The notes beneath the pieces are model-generated. The model saw nothing but the letters and a program-made list of their open reading frames with translations, did not search any database and was not told where the DNA came from. The translations under genes and the position numbers were made by a program. From Rectinema subterraneum (GTDB taxonomy: Bacteria > Spirochaetota > Spirochaetia > Treponematales > Rectinemataceae), in NCBI GenBank assembly GCA_009768935.1, contig WESA01000015.1, forward strand, positions 1-50,427: a stretch of DNA of 50,427 nucleotides, read 5' to 3'. Shown here one piece after another: positions 1-8,514 of the stretch. Numbering within the stretch: the stretch's first letter is position 1; every line of letters begins with the position of its first letter.

Positions 1-2
1 AT

Positions 3-374
3 CGCGCATATGAAAAATATGCAAGCGAGGACAAAGCTGCAGGCACCCTGATATTCTACCGAGCGCTCATGTATGCCCAGACCGCAGCAACGGCCGATGA
101 TCTCAAGCTCGCGCTGGCTGACCTCCAAGAAGCAAATACCCGTTTCAGTACGGTTTACGAGCCTGATAATCCTATTTTCCAGACAATCAACCAGCTCAAT
201 GATGAGTGGAAACAGGCACTCGAGCAGCCGGCTCCTGAAGCTGGCACAGCGCCCGAAGCTGCCCCCGCGGATCAGTCTCAGCAGCCCGCGCAGACTCCAG
301 AAGTAGCGCCAGGCGCACAAGATGAACCAGCTGGCGCATCAAGTTCCGATGCGACCTCAGGAGCAACAGAGTAA
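3..374 (+). CDS. C-terminal part of an unidentified protein (5' end outside window)
   Basis: The reading frame is open from the left edge of the window to a TAA at 372-374, so this is the 3' part of a gene that starts further left. The visible piece is a short helical stretch (AYEKYASEDKAAGTLIFYRA) followed by about 45 residues rich in Ala, Pro, Glu and Gln. An internal ATG at 69 is unlikely to be the true start because the frame continues upstream. A helical repeat protein with a disordered acidic tail would fit, but I do not recognise the family. It ends 15 bp before nagA on the same strand and may be cotranscribed with it. Confidence 0.55.
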   Translation, partial: RAYEKYASEDKAAGTLIFYRALMYAQTAATADDLKLALADLQEANTRFSTVYEPDNPIFQTINQLNDEWKQALEQPAPEAGTAPEAAPADQSQQPAQTPEVAPGAQDEPAGASSSDATSGATE

Positions 375-389
375 GCAGATCGCGAGAAG

Positions 390-1613
390 ATGAGGAAGAC
401 CGTGCATTCAGCGTTTTGTATCCATAATGCCACCGTCATTGCGGGCTATGCGCGCATGGACCGCAGTGCAGTGCTTGTAGAAGACAATGCGATCGCTGAC
501 ATATTCTCCGAACGCCGCTTTGCGCAGAAAACATTTCCACCCGAAGTCGAGCTGATCGATGCGCAAGGCGCTTACCTCACCCCCGGCTTCATCGATACGC
601 ATATTCACGGGATAGGTGGATATGGCACCGAAGATTTGTCTGCCGATTCCATTCTCGAAATGAGCAGGATTCTTCCAGCATGGGGAGTAACCTCGTTTAC
701 GCCGACCATCTATCCCATGCCTGAAGAAGACATGATCATGGCCATCCGGGCGGTTGTTTCCGCGATGGGGCGTGAGCCAGGAGCCGAGATTGTCGGTGTG
801 CATCTTGAAGGTCCCTTTATCTCGCCTGCCCAGTTAGGTGTGCAGCGAGTCGAGTTTGTGCGCCCGGTCGACCTTGGCCTTATGCAAAGGCTGTGGGATG
901 CCTCTGAAGGCAATATCGTCAGCATGACGGTTGCGCCCGAACTGAAAGGTATGCGAGAGCTTGCACTTTTTTGCATCAGGCTTGGCATTGTGCTGCAGGC
1001 AGGGCACACCGACGCGAGCTACGAAAATATGATCGAAGGCATGCAGGCTGGCATCCGGCATTCAACACACATGTTCAATGCGATGAGCCGCCTCCACCAC
1101 CGAAATCCGAATGCAGTCGGCGCAGTGCTGATTCAGCCTGACTTAAGCTGCGAGATAATCGCCGATGGCCTGCATGTGCATCCCGACCTCATTCGCCTTC
1201 TTTTCAGAGACAAGCCGGAAGGCAATATTGTGCTCGTCACCGATTCGCTCAAGCCTACCAAACAGGCTTCTGACACGCCGATGTTTGCCAATGATGAAGA
1301 AGTCTACCTCGCGAACAACCTTTTTTATCGGGCCAGCGACGGTGTGATTGCGGGCTCCTCGCTGACGATGGTCGAAGGCGTCCGGAATCTTATCTCCTTT
1401 GGCGTACCGCTCGAGAGCGCGGTAAAAATGGCGAGCGCCAACCCTGCGAGGATTTTCGGCCTGCACGCGCGCGGCATGATCAGCCCCGGCTACCGGGCGG
1501 ACATTGTGCTTGCGGACAGCGAATTCGATGTTCAAATGACAATTATTGGTGGCGAAATTAAATATAGCTGCGCAGCGGGCGGAACAACGGGCGGTGCTGC
1601 TGCTGGCGCATGA
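390..1613 (+). CDS. nagA: N-acetylglucosamine-6-phosphate deacetylase
   Basis: NagA removes the acetyl group from GlcNAc-6-phosphate in the cytoplasm, giving glucosamine-6-phosphate, the substrate of the next gene. The 407-residue product shows the amidohydrolase pattern: HIH at 71-73 in GFIDTHIHG, the metal-binding Glu140 in HLEGPF, His206 in AGHTDAS, His227 in STHMFNAM, and Asp285 in VTDS. The length is slightly above the usual 380-390 because of an Ala/Gly/Thr-rich tail after residue 390. The start at 390 is preceded by a weak GAGAAG. nagB follows after 24 bp, so the two form an operon. No NagC- or GntR-type regulator gene lies nearby. Confidence 0.95.
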   Translation: MRKTVHSAFCIHNATVIAGYARMDRSAVLVEDNAIADIFSERRFAQKTFPPEVELIDAQGAYLTPGFIDTHIHGIGGYGTEDLSADSILEMSRILPAWGVTSFTPTIYPMPEEDMIMAIRAVVSAMGREPGAEIVGVHLEGPFISPAQLGVQRVEFVRPVDLGLMQRLWDASEGNIVSMTVAPELKGMRELALFCIRLGIVLQAGHTDASYENMIEGMQAGIRHSTHMFNAMSRLHHRNPNAVGAVLIQPDLSCEIIADGLHVHPDLIRLLFRDKPEGNIVLVTDSLKPTKQASDTPMFANDEEVYLANNLFYRASDGVIAGSSLTMVEGVRNLISFGVPLESAVKMASANPARIFGLHARGMISPGYRADIVLADSEFDVQMTIIGGEIKYSCAAGGTTGGAAAGA

Positions 1614-1637
1614 AAGTGTATCAATGAGGTATCCGGC

Positions 1638-2435
1638 ATGAGGGTCATTATTCAGAACAGTTATGAATTAGTGGCGCGATGGGCGGCGTATCACGTCATG
1701 CAGCGCATAAACGAGCACCCGGCGAATGCGCCCTTTGTGCTGGGCCTGCCTACCGGCTCGACTCCTCTCGGGATGTATCATGAATTGATTCGCCTCTGCA
1801 GCGAAGGCAAGGTGAGCTTTCAGAATGTCATCACATTCAATATGGATGAATATGTCGGTTTGCCTGCGGCTGATCCGCGCAGCTATCACCATTTCATGTG
1901 GGAAAACTTCTTTTCGCACATCGATATAAGAAAAGAAAATGTGCATATTCTCGATGGCATGGCTCCGGATCTTGATGAAGAATGTAGGCGCTATGAAGAA
2001 GCCATCCAGCACGCGGGGGGGATCGACCTCTTTGTCGGCGGGGTGGGAGCAGATGGACATATCGCGTTCAATGAGCCTGGCTCCTCGCTGTCTTCTCGCA
2101 CGCGCATCAAGACGCTGACCCGCGATACAAAGCTGGCCAACGCCCGATTTTTTGACGGTAATCCGGATCGCGTGCCAAGTTATGCGCTGACCGTCGGTGT
2201 CGGTACCATTATGGACGCGCGCGAAGTGATGATTCTGGTTTCGGGCATCGAAAAAGCGCGAGCTCTGCACAATGCAGTCGAAATGGGCGTGAACCACATG
2301 TGGACCTTAAGCTGTCTGCAGCTGCATCCGAAGGCGATTCTTGTGTGCGATGATGATGCGACAAGCGAGATGCGCGTGGGTACCGTTCGCTATTTCAAGG
2401 AAATCGAGGGGCCGCACCTCGTCAATTGGGCCTAG
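1638..2435 (+). CDS. nagB: Glucosamine-6-phosphate deaminase
   Basis: NagB converts glucosamine-6-phosphate to fructose-6-phosphate and ammonia, feeding amino sugars into glycolysis. The 265-residue length matches the E. coli enzyme (266). Seen in the sequence: the phosphate loop LPTGSTPLG (37-45), FNMDEY with the catalytic Asp70, and [14 protein letters not shown] with His141 and Glu146. GAGG at 1626-1629 supports the ATG at 1638. It is the second gene of the nagA-nagB operon. The next gene downstream is convergent (ends at 2479), and I see no clear hairpin terminator between them. Confidence 0.96.
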   Translation: MRVIIQNSYELVARWAAYHVMQRINEHPANAPFVLGLPTGSTPLGMYHELIRLCSEGKVSFQNVITFNMDEYVGLPAADPRSYHHFMWENFFSHIDIRKENVHILDGMAPDLDEECRRYEEAIQHAGGIDLFVGGVGADGHIAFNEPGSSLSSRTRIKTLTRDTKLANARFFDGNPDRVPSYALTVGVGTIMDAREVMILVSGIEKARALHNAVEMGVNHMWTLSCLQLHPKAILVCDDDATSEMRVGTVRYFKEIEGPHLVNWA

Positions 2436-2478
2436 GTGCGGGCCGAAGCAGAGGACATTGGGCCTATCGGCTGCATCA

Positions 2479-2805
2479 TTACTTCGCGGGCTGCCCATTC
2501 CAGAAAGCGCCGGGAGTTGCTTTCTTGTCTTTTGTGAATTCCACTTTTTCTTGCGCTAATAAAGCTCTCTGAAGCTCGGCGCCACTGCCCGGCGAAAGCG
2601 CGATAGAGCCATCTTTACGTACGATTCGCCACCACGGAAGATTTTGTTTTTCTGACATCGAGGCGAGGATTCGAACTACATCGCGAGCACCGCCAGCTCC
2701 GCGCGGATGGCCGGCGACGAGCGCAATCTGTCCATACGAGGCGACCTTGCCGTATGGAACGGCACGAATTGCATCGAGAATGCGCAACGTGAGCGCGGTC
2801 GCCAT
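2479..2805 (-). CDS. Alkyltransferase-like (ATL) DNA-damage binding protein
   Basis: This 108-residue protein is the DNA-binding half of O6-methylguanine-DNA methyltransferase without a catalytic cysteine. The helix-turn-helix region VPYGKVASYGQIALVAGHPR (17-36) is intact, but the active-site PCHR is PWWR (57-60), with Trp replacing the alkyl-acceptor Cys. Proteins of this kind (ATL) bind alkylated guanine and flag it for nucleotide excision repair instead of repairing it. uvrC lies 8 kb away, and a catalytic MGMT homolog (PCHR intact) is at the other end of the window. There is no Shine-Dalgarno site; TATACT on the minus strand (2812-2817) ends 6 nt before the ATG, so the message may be leaderless. 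Confidence 0.88.
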   Translation of the reverse strand: MATALTLRILDAIRAVPYGKVASYGQIALVAGHPRGAGGARDVVRILASMSEKQNLPWWRIVRKDGSIALSPGSGAELQRALLAQEKVEFTKDKKATPGAFWNGQPAK

Positions 2806-2904
2806 GGAATGAGTATAGCACAGTCCAAAGGCTCCGTGCGCACTCAGACACTAAAAAATCAATGCCTGCCGCTGTATCTGAAATTGGGCCGCTCAGTGCG
2901 CCCC

Positions 2905-2934
2905 CTGACCCAAACCAGCATTTTTCGGTATAGT
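2905..2934 (+). promoter_or_regulatory. Predicted promoter of the ABC-F gene
   Basis: CTGACC (2905-2910) and TATAGT (2929-2934) are separated by 18 bp. The -10 ends 6 nt before the ATG at 2941 and no Shine-Dalgarno motif intervenes, so transcription would begin at or next to the start codon. Confidence 0.5.
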
Positions 2935-2940
2935 GTGCGC

Positions 2941-4623
2941 ATGCCAACAACAGATGACAAGAAAATCATTTACTCGATGTACCGCCTTTCAAGGCGATAC
3001 GGAACCAAACAGGTACTCAAGGATATAAGCCTCTCGTATTTCTATGGCGCCAAGATTGGCGTCATAGGCTTGAACGGCTCTGGCAAATCGACGCTCTTGC
3101 GCATCATGGCAGGCCTTGACACCGAATATTCGGGCGAAGTGGCTTGCGCTCCTGGCTATACCATCGGCTATCTGCCGCAGGAACCCCATCTCGAGCCGGG
3201 CAAAACCGTGCGCGACATCGTCGCCGAAGGTGTACAGGAAATTATGGATCTCCATGCCGAATTCGAACGTGTCAACGAAGCTTTCGGCGACCCCGATGCC
3301 GACTTTGACGCGCTTGCCGTCAAGCAAGCCGAAATTCAGGAAAAAATCGATGCGCTCGATGCATGGGATATCGACGCCAAACTCGAATTTTCCATGGATG
3401 TACTTCGCTGTCCGCCGCCCGATCAGGTTGTCGACACACTTTCCGGCGGTGAGCGGCGCCGCGTGGCGCTCTGCAGGCTCCTCCTTAAAAAGCCCGATAT
3501 TCTTCTTCTCGATGAGCCGACCAACCACCTCGATGCGGAAACAGTCGCCTGGCTTGAACAATTTTTGCGTTCATACCCGGGCACCGTGATAGCGGTGACG
3601 CACGACCGCTATTTCCTCGAAAATGTCGCAGGCTGGATCCTCGAACTCGATCGCGGCGAAGGAATTCCCTGGAAAGGCAATTATTCCTCATGGCTCGAAC
3701 AGAAACGGCAACGCCTCGAAGAGGAAGAAAAAGGCTCAAGCATGCGCGCTCGCACCCTGGACCGCGAGCTGGAATGGATCGCGATGAGCCCGAAAGGCCG
3801 CCATGCAAAGAGCAAAGCGCGCATCGAACGGTACGAACGCCTTCTCAATCAGGACACAAAAGAAAAAATCCGCGATGTGCGGCTTGTCATTCCGCCAGGG
3901 CCTCGCCTTGGCGACATCGTCATCGAAGCGAAGGGCCTTGCCAAAGCCTTTGGCGATACTGTTCTTTTTGAAGGGCTCGATTTTACCGTGTCGCCCGGCG
4001 CGATCGTCGGGATCATCGGCCCGAACGGCGCCGGCAAGACCACGCTCCTCAATATGATTGTCGGGAAAGAGAAACCCGACGCCGGCACCTTGCGCCTCGG
4101 CGAGACTGTAAGGCTCGCCTATGCCGACCAGATGCGCGCCCGCTTGGACCCCGAAAAGACCGTCTGGGAAACCCTGTCGGAGGGCCTGGACATTATCAAG
4201 CTGGGTGGTCGCATCGAAGTTCCGAGCCGCGCGTATTGCGCATGGTTCAACTTTTCCGGCGCAGACCAACAGAAAAAGGTCGGCATTCTCTCCGGCGGCG
4301 AGCGGAATCGGCTCAATCTTGCGCTCATGATCAAAGAAGGGGCGAATGTCATTCTCCTCGACGAGCCGACAAACGACCTCGATGTGAATACCCTGCGCGC
4401 GCTGGAAGAAGCGCTGGACGATTTTGCGGGAGCAGCGATGGTGGTCAGCCACGACCGATGGTTCCTCGACCGCGTGTGCACGCACATCCTCGCGTTCGAA
4501 GGGGATTCTCAGGCAATTTGGTTCGATGGAAACTGGTCGGAGTTTGCGGAGTGGCGGAGGGCTCAATTGGGCATCGAAGCGGACAGGCCGCACCGCCTTG
4601 TGTACCGCAAACTCGAGCGCTGA
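2941..4623 (+). CDS. ettA: ABC-F translational ATPase, EttA type
   Basis: A cytoplasmic 560-residue protein with two ABC ATPase domains and no membrane segments, as in EttA, which binds the ribosomal E site and gates entry into elongation according to ATP/ADP level. Domain 1 has Walker A GLNGSGKST (43-51), signature LSGGERRR and DEPTNHLD. The linker has the charged SWLEQKRQRLEEEEK stretch typical of the family. Domain 2 has GPNGAGKT, LSGGERNR and DEPTNDLD. The frame is open upstream to 2707, but homology begins at the ATG at 2941, right after a good -10 box, so that start is chosen. E. coli EttA has 555 residues. Confidence 0.93.
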   Translation: MPTTDDKKIIYSMYRLSRRYGTKQVLKDISLSYFYGAKIGVIGLNGSGKSTLLRIMAGLDTEYSGEVACAPGYTIGYLPQEPHLEPGKTVRDIVAEGVQEIMDLHAEFERVNEAFGDPDADFDALAVKQAEIQEKIDALDAWDIDAKLEFSMDVLRCPPPDQVVDTLSGGERRRVALCRLLLKKPDILLLDEPTNHLDAETVAWLEQFLRSYPGTVIAVTHDRYFLENVAGWILELDRGEGIPWKGNYSSWLEQKRQRLEEEEKGSSMRARTLDRELEWIAMSPKGRHAKSKARIERYERLLNQDTKEKIRDVRLVIPPGPRLGDIVIEAKGLAKAFGDTVLFEGLDFTVSPGAIVGIIGPNGAGKTTLLNMIVGKEKPDAGTLRLGETVRLAYADQMRARLDPEKTVWETLSEGLDIIKLGGRIEVPSRAYCAWFNFSGADQQKKVGILSGGERNRLNLALMIKEGANVILLDEPTNDLDVNTLRALEEALDDFAGAAMVVSHDRWFLDRVCTHILAFEGDSQAIWFDGNWSEFAEWRRAQLGIEADRPHRLVYRKLER

Positions 4624-4664
4624 GGTCAAGCTGATTGGGAGCCTGTTGGCGGCGCTCGATTAAA

Positions 4665-4670
4665 TATAAT
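4665..4670 (+). promoter_or_regulatory. TATAAT -10 hexamer before the EamA gene
   Basis: A perfect TATAAT lies 14 nt before the ATG at 4685. No convincing -35 is visible at the right distance. A weak AGGA (4672-4675) may act as ribosome binding site. Confidence 0.4.
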
Positions 4671-4684
4671 CAGGATATATAAAT

Positions 4685-5560
4685 ATGAGACGTGATATAA
4701 AGGGCATCTTGGCGATGGTGGGGACCGCGGTTTTCTGGAGCCTTGGCGGTTTGTTCATCAAATTGATCGATTGGCACCCTGTGACGATTGCGGGCGCGCG
4801 AAGTCTGATTGCAGCGCTCTTTATCCTCGCGGTTGTGCGCAAGCCAAAACTGAACTTCAGCCGCAATCAGGTGCTTGCGGCGGTGGCATACTCCTTTACC
4901 ATGCTGCTCTTCGTCTATGCGAACAAACATACGACGAGCGCGAATGCGATTCTCCTGCAGTACGGTGCGCCAGTGTATGTCATGCTCCTATCGGGAATTA
5001 TACTCGGAGAGCGACCTTTGCCCGAGCAGATTGGAGCGTTGGTTGCAATTGTTGTTGGCATGGGACTTTTCTTTGCAGATTCGCTGAGCCTAGGGCATCT
5101 GGTGGGCGATATTGCGGCGGTGCTGGCAGGCATCACGTTTGCAATCCACATTCTTTTCATGCGGCGGCAAAAGGAAGGCTCGCCGCTGGAGTCGCTTCTT
5201 TTGGGGCATGGAATGACGGCGGTGATAGCCTTGGCAATTTCGGTGTTCCTGCCCGCGCCGGTGATGTCCGGGAAAGCGATTGCGGCCATTTTCGGGCTTG
5301 GCATTGTACAGATAGGCTTTGCGGCGCTTCTGTTCAGCTATGCCATTAAAAGAATCAGCGCCATTCAGAGCTCGCTCATCGCAATTGTCGAGCCTGCGCT
5401 CAATCCGGTCTGGGTCTTTCTCGCGATCGGTGAAAAGCCTACGGGACGCGCAATTCTGGGCGGAACCATTATACTAGCAGCTGTCGTGATGTCGTCGGTT
5501 GTCAGCATATCGAAAGCGTCGCGCAACGGGCGCGCAGCAAACGCGGAGGGAAGCGCATGA
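4685..5560 (+). CDS. EamA/DMT-family transporter
   Basis: This 291-residue membrane protein consists of about ten hydrophobic helices arranged as two EamA repeats (roughly residues 5-135 and 145-275). This is the drug/metabolite transporter fold, which usually exports amino acids, nucleobases or other metabolites. The first repeat opens with AMVGTAVFWSLGGLFIKLI and the second ends with EPALNPVWVFLAIGEKPT, both typical of the family. The substrate cannot be told from sequence. The stop overlaps the start of marC by 4 bp (ATGA at 5557-5560), so the two are translationally coupled. Confidence 0.85.
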   Translation: MRRDIKGILAMVGTAVFWSLGGLFIKLIDWHPVTIAGARSLIAALFILAVVRKPKLNFSRNQVLAAVAYSFTMLLFVYANKHTTSANAILLQYGAPVYVMLLSGIILGERPLPEQIGALVAIVVGMGLFFADSLSLGHLVGDIAAVLAGITFAIHILFMRRQKEGSPLESLLLGHGMTAVIALAISVFLPAPVMSGKAIAAIFGLGIVQIGFAALLFSYAIKRISAIQSSLIAIVEPALNPVWVFLAIGEKPTGRAILGGTIILAAVVMSSVVSISKASRNGRAANAEGSA

Positions 5561-6162
5561 AACAGAGTTTTCTTTCTGTCACCATTCTGCTGATTCTGAT
5601 TACGGATCCGCTCGGCAATATTCCGCTGTTCATTTCGTCGCTCAAGCATGTGCCGGGTGCGCGCAGGCCCTTCGTGATTCTCAGGGAGTGCGCAATCGCG
5701 TTTCTGGTGCTGGTCGGGTTTTTATTCTTCGGGCATGTGTTTCTCGGTGCGCTGGGTCTGTCGGATCAGATTTTGCGCATTTCAGGAGGGGTGATCCTGT
5801 TCTTGATAGCGCTGAACATGATTTTCCCGGGAACGGGCGGCAGGCTAGTCGAGGACGAAGTAGAGGGAGAACCATTCATTGTGCCTGTGGCGATTCCGCT
5901 CATAGCCGGCCCATCGGCGATCACCTATGTGATGCTGCTCATGAAATCCGATCCTTCGCGGAGCCTGGAATGGGTTGGGGCGATTTTCGCGGCGATTCTG
6001 GTGACGATGGTCGCATTCTTCTTGTCGGGGAAGCTGAAGGAGTGGCTCGGGCCACGGGCTCTATCGGCGATCGAGCGGCTCATGGGGCTTGTGTTGACTG
6101 CGATTGCCATGGAGATGCTGCTGGGCGGGCTCGCGCAATATCTTGGAAATTTGCCCCGATAG
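5557..6162 (+). CDS. marC: MarC-family integral membrane protein
   Basis: A 201-residue protein with six predicted hydrophobic segments. Family features: LLILITDPLGNIPLFIS near the N-terminus (helix with a conserved DPxGN motif), RISGGVILFLIALNMIF in the middle, and VAIPLIAGPSAITYVMLL, the second conserved Pro/Gly-rich segment. The function of MarC proteins is unsettled; some were first linked to multiple antibiotic resistance and that link was later withdrawn. It is coupled to the EamA gene by a 4-bp overlap. It ends 2 bp from the convergent histidine kinase gene, leaving no room for a terminator. Confidence 0.88.
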   Translation: MKQSFLSVTILLILITDPLGNIPLFISSLKHVPGARRPFVILRECAIAFLVLVGFLFFGHVFLGALGLSDQILRISGGVILFLIALNMIFPGTGGRLVEDEVEGEPFIVPVAIPLIAGPSAITYVMLLMKSDPSRSLEWVGAIFAAILVTMVAFFLSGKLKEWLGPRALSAIERLMGLVLTAIAMEMLLGGLAQYLGNLPR

Positions 6163-6164
6163 GC

Positions 6165-8252
6165 TCAAAATTTGAAATAGACCGTTGTGCCGTTGCCCAG
6201 CTCGCTCTCGATTTCGATTCTGCCGCCGTGCCGCTCAATGATCTTTTTTGTGACAGCGAGCCCGACGCTGAAACCTGGCTTGTAGCGATCGTCTTTGCGC
6301 TCGGAAAAGGGCGTGAATATCTTTTTGATTTCGTCGGGCATCATGCCGATGCCGTTATCCTTTACAAAAATGCCCGATTGGCCGATTTTGCCTATCTCAA
6401 TCGCGGTAACAGTATTGTCGGAGCAATATTTGAACGCATTGTCAATGACATTGCGAAGGGCAATATTCATGAGTTTGCGGTCGCATTGCATCTTCAGTCC
6501 TGGCATAATGGTGATCTGATAGCGCCTGCCGGGGTTGCGGCGGATAATGTCTGAAGTAATTTCCTGCGCTGCAAGGCTGAAATCGAATTCCGAGAGGGAC
6601 AGCGGAACCGTGTCGAGCGACAGGAATGTGATAAGGTCGCTGGTCAGGCTCGCCATGCTCGCAGATGCTCTTCGGATGCGCATCAGATAGTCCATGGCCT
6701 CAGCTGAACTTCGTTCCGATATTTCCTGGTAAAGCAGCTCGCTGAAGGATTCTATGCTTCGGACTGGCGCAGCAAGGTTATGCGAAATCGTAGCAGCGAT
6801 CGCTCGCAATTCTTCATCTGCATCGATAATTCGCTGCGTTTGTTCTTGCACTTTTTGAGAGAGCTCCTGATTCAGCTGCTGCACTACATCAAGCGCGGAC
6901 TCGAGTTCGGTGATATCCCGCATGACGTACCCCAAGAGCGGCTCCTGCCCACGCAATTCGATCTTGATCGGGAAAATCAGAAGGCGAGCATGATTCCCAT
7001 TTTTATCGACAATGTCGATTTTCCGGGCTTGCTCCGGTTTGGGACCTTCCGGGGTCGCCTGCTGCGGATCCGGCAAATCCTTCGGCCATTCTGTGCCGAA
7101 GCGTGCTTGATAGGCCTGATTCGAGAATTGAACTGCAAGATTCTTGCCGGTTATGACAACCAGCGAATCGATGCGTTCGAGAATGGCATTGAGGAGCGCT
7201 TCATTACGCTCGGTTCGCTGTAAAAGATCAAGGCGTGCACGATAGGTCGAAATTGCCCTCGACGAGAGCAGCACATACGCACCCGCGACGAGAGCCACGA
7301 AGGCAATTATCCCGAACAGGATGAGAATGACGAGCGTCAGAAACCATCCCGAGAATGCCTCGCTGATGTCAATTTTCGAGAGGACAGTCCAGTCGAGTTC
7401 CGGGATGCGGCTTGCTACTGCCAGCACTCGCTTGCCGCGGTAGTCCTTTCCCGAAAGAAAGCCGGTTTCGCCGCGGCCAGCTCGAGCCTCGACGGTATCT
7501 GGATCGCTTGCGGAAATCTGCAGCGAAAACGCGGAAATCCTGACAAGCTTCAGGGGGTTGAGCACTTGAATCATGCCGTCTGTTCTTTTCAGCAGAAGTG
7601 TCTCGCCAGTATGCTCGTTACCTGGCCACTGGGCCAGCATCGGGTAGAGAAAGTCATCCGAGAAAACGGTATGGACGACATAGGCAGCTGGCTTTTGAGT
7701 CTTTTTATCGATGAGCGGTATTACGATATGAAGGCCTGGTTTGCTATACGGCGGGACAAGGTGAAGGGATGTCATAAAAGGCTCGCTGTTGTTTCGAGCT
7801 GCGAGCTCTTTCTGGATCATATCGCAGTCGGGCTGAGCAAAGCCTGTAAGCGAGACGAGGATTTTCCGATCGGGGGTCATTACGGCGCTGTCTGCATAAT
7901 TGAATGAACGAAGAATCGGCGTCAGATAATTCTCTATTCGTTTTAATTTTGGGCTGCCTGGATCGACAATTGCATCGGCAACAGCATCGAAAATGACGGA
8001 TGAAGCTGATATCTCAGCTGCTTCAACCATATGGTTATTGTACCATGATGCAATTTGCTCAGCTTTGAAGCGGCTTGCAAGTTCGGTGTATAATTTTTTG
8101 TCGCGAAGAATACTCTGCCAACTGAAGTAGCCAACAGCTCCTAACACGATGACAAGTACAAAGAAAATGCCCGCGAACATTGCGCGCTCATGAGGACGCA
8201 GTTTTCTTATATGAGAAAATGGGCTGCCGCCAGAAATATTTTCATCGCTCAT
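6165..8252 (-). CDS. Membrane-bound sensor histidine kinase (extracytoplasmic sensor, PAS, HisKA, HATPase)
   Basis: Of 695 residues. A first transmembrane helix (about 26-48) is followed by an extracytoplasmic sensor of some 250 residues that ends in a Cache-like stretch (RGKRVLAVASRIPELDWTVL). A second helix lies at 302-330, then a PAS-like region (345-450), a short coiled coil (455-485), and the kinase core. The phospho-acceptor is His491 in ATISHNLAAPV, a variant of the usual SHDLRAPL found in phytochrome-like kinases. The N box is NVIDNAFKY (601-609), G1 is KDNGIGM, and G2 is VGLAVTKKIIERHGG. AAGGAG precedes the ATG at 8252. No response regulator is adjacent, so this is an orphan kinase whose stimulus and partner are unknown. 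Confidence 0.9.
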   Translation of the reverse strand: MSDENISGGSPFSHIRKLRPHERAMFAGIFFVLVIVLGAVGYFSWQSILRDKKLYTELASRFKAEQIASWYNNHMVEAAEISASSVIFDAVADAIVDPGSPKLKRIENYLTPILRSFNYADSAVMTPDRKILVSLTGFAQPDCDMIQKELAARNNSEPFMTSLHLVPPYSKPGLHIVIPLIDKKTQKPAAYVVHTVFSDDFLYPMLAQWPGNEHTGETLLLKRTDGMIQVLNPLKLVRISAFSLQISASDPDTVEARAGRGETGFLSGKDYRGKRVLAVASRIPELDWTVLSKIDISEAFSGWFLTLVILILFGIIAFVALVAGAYVLLSSRAISTYRARLDLLQRTERNEALLNAILERIDSLVVITGKNLAVQFSNQAYQARFGTEWPKDLPDPQQATPEGPKPEQARKIDIVDKNGNHARLLIFPIKIELRGQEPLLGYVMRDITELESALDVVQQLNQELSQKVQEQTQRIIDADEELRAIAATISHNLAAPVRSIESFSELLYQEISERSSAEAMDYLMRIRRASASMASLTSDLITFLSLDTVPLSLSEFDFSLAAQEITSDIIRRNPGRRYQITIMPGLKMQCDRKLMNIALRNVIDNAFKYCSDNTVTAIEIGKIGQSGIFVKDNGIGMMPDEIKKIFTPFSERKDDRYKPGFSVGLAVTKKIIERHGGRIEIESELGNGTTVYFKF

Positions 8253-8514
8253 TCAGAAATGCACTCCTTGCGTCCTTGTGCACAACTAATAGCAGCAGAA
8301 TGGGTAAAGCATAGTATCACGAAGGGCAGAATTTCTCCAAGAGAAACATGTCGCGTACAGTGATATAAAATGTAAGAAAATAAAAAAGGGAAAGAAGCTG
8401 GCCCACGTGCTTGCCAACGCTTCTTTTCCCCTAAACTATTCAAATGGCCCAGGCTGCCCAAGCCAATCAAGGCGCCTAAGGCGCGTCATGCGTTCGCGCC
8501 CTCAAGGCACGGCG

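Noticed and set aside
2707..2940. N-terminal extension of ettA by 78 codons
   Set aside because: The extension overlaps the ATL gene on the other strand and the likely promoter; ABC-F homology begins at 2941.
5499..6554. A 351-codon plus-strand frame over marC and the kinase 3' end
   Set aside because: It overlaps two genes with clear family features and has no recognisable domain.
8249..8470. A 73-codon minus-strand frame upstream of the histidine kinase
   Set aside because: No ribosome binding site, no motif, and a Cys/His/Phe-rich composition unlike a real protein. It overlaps the kinase start.
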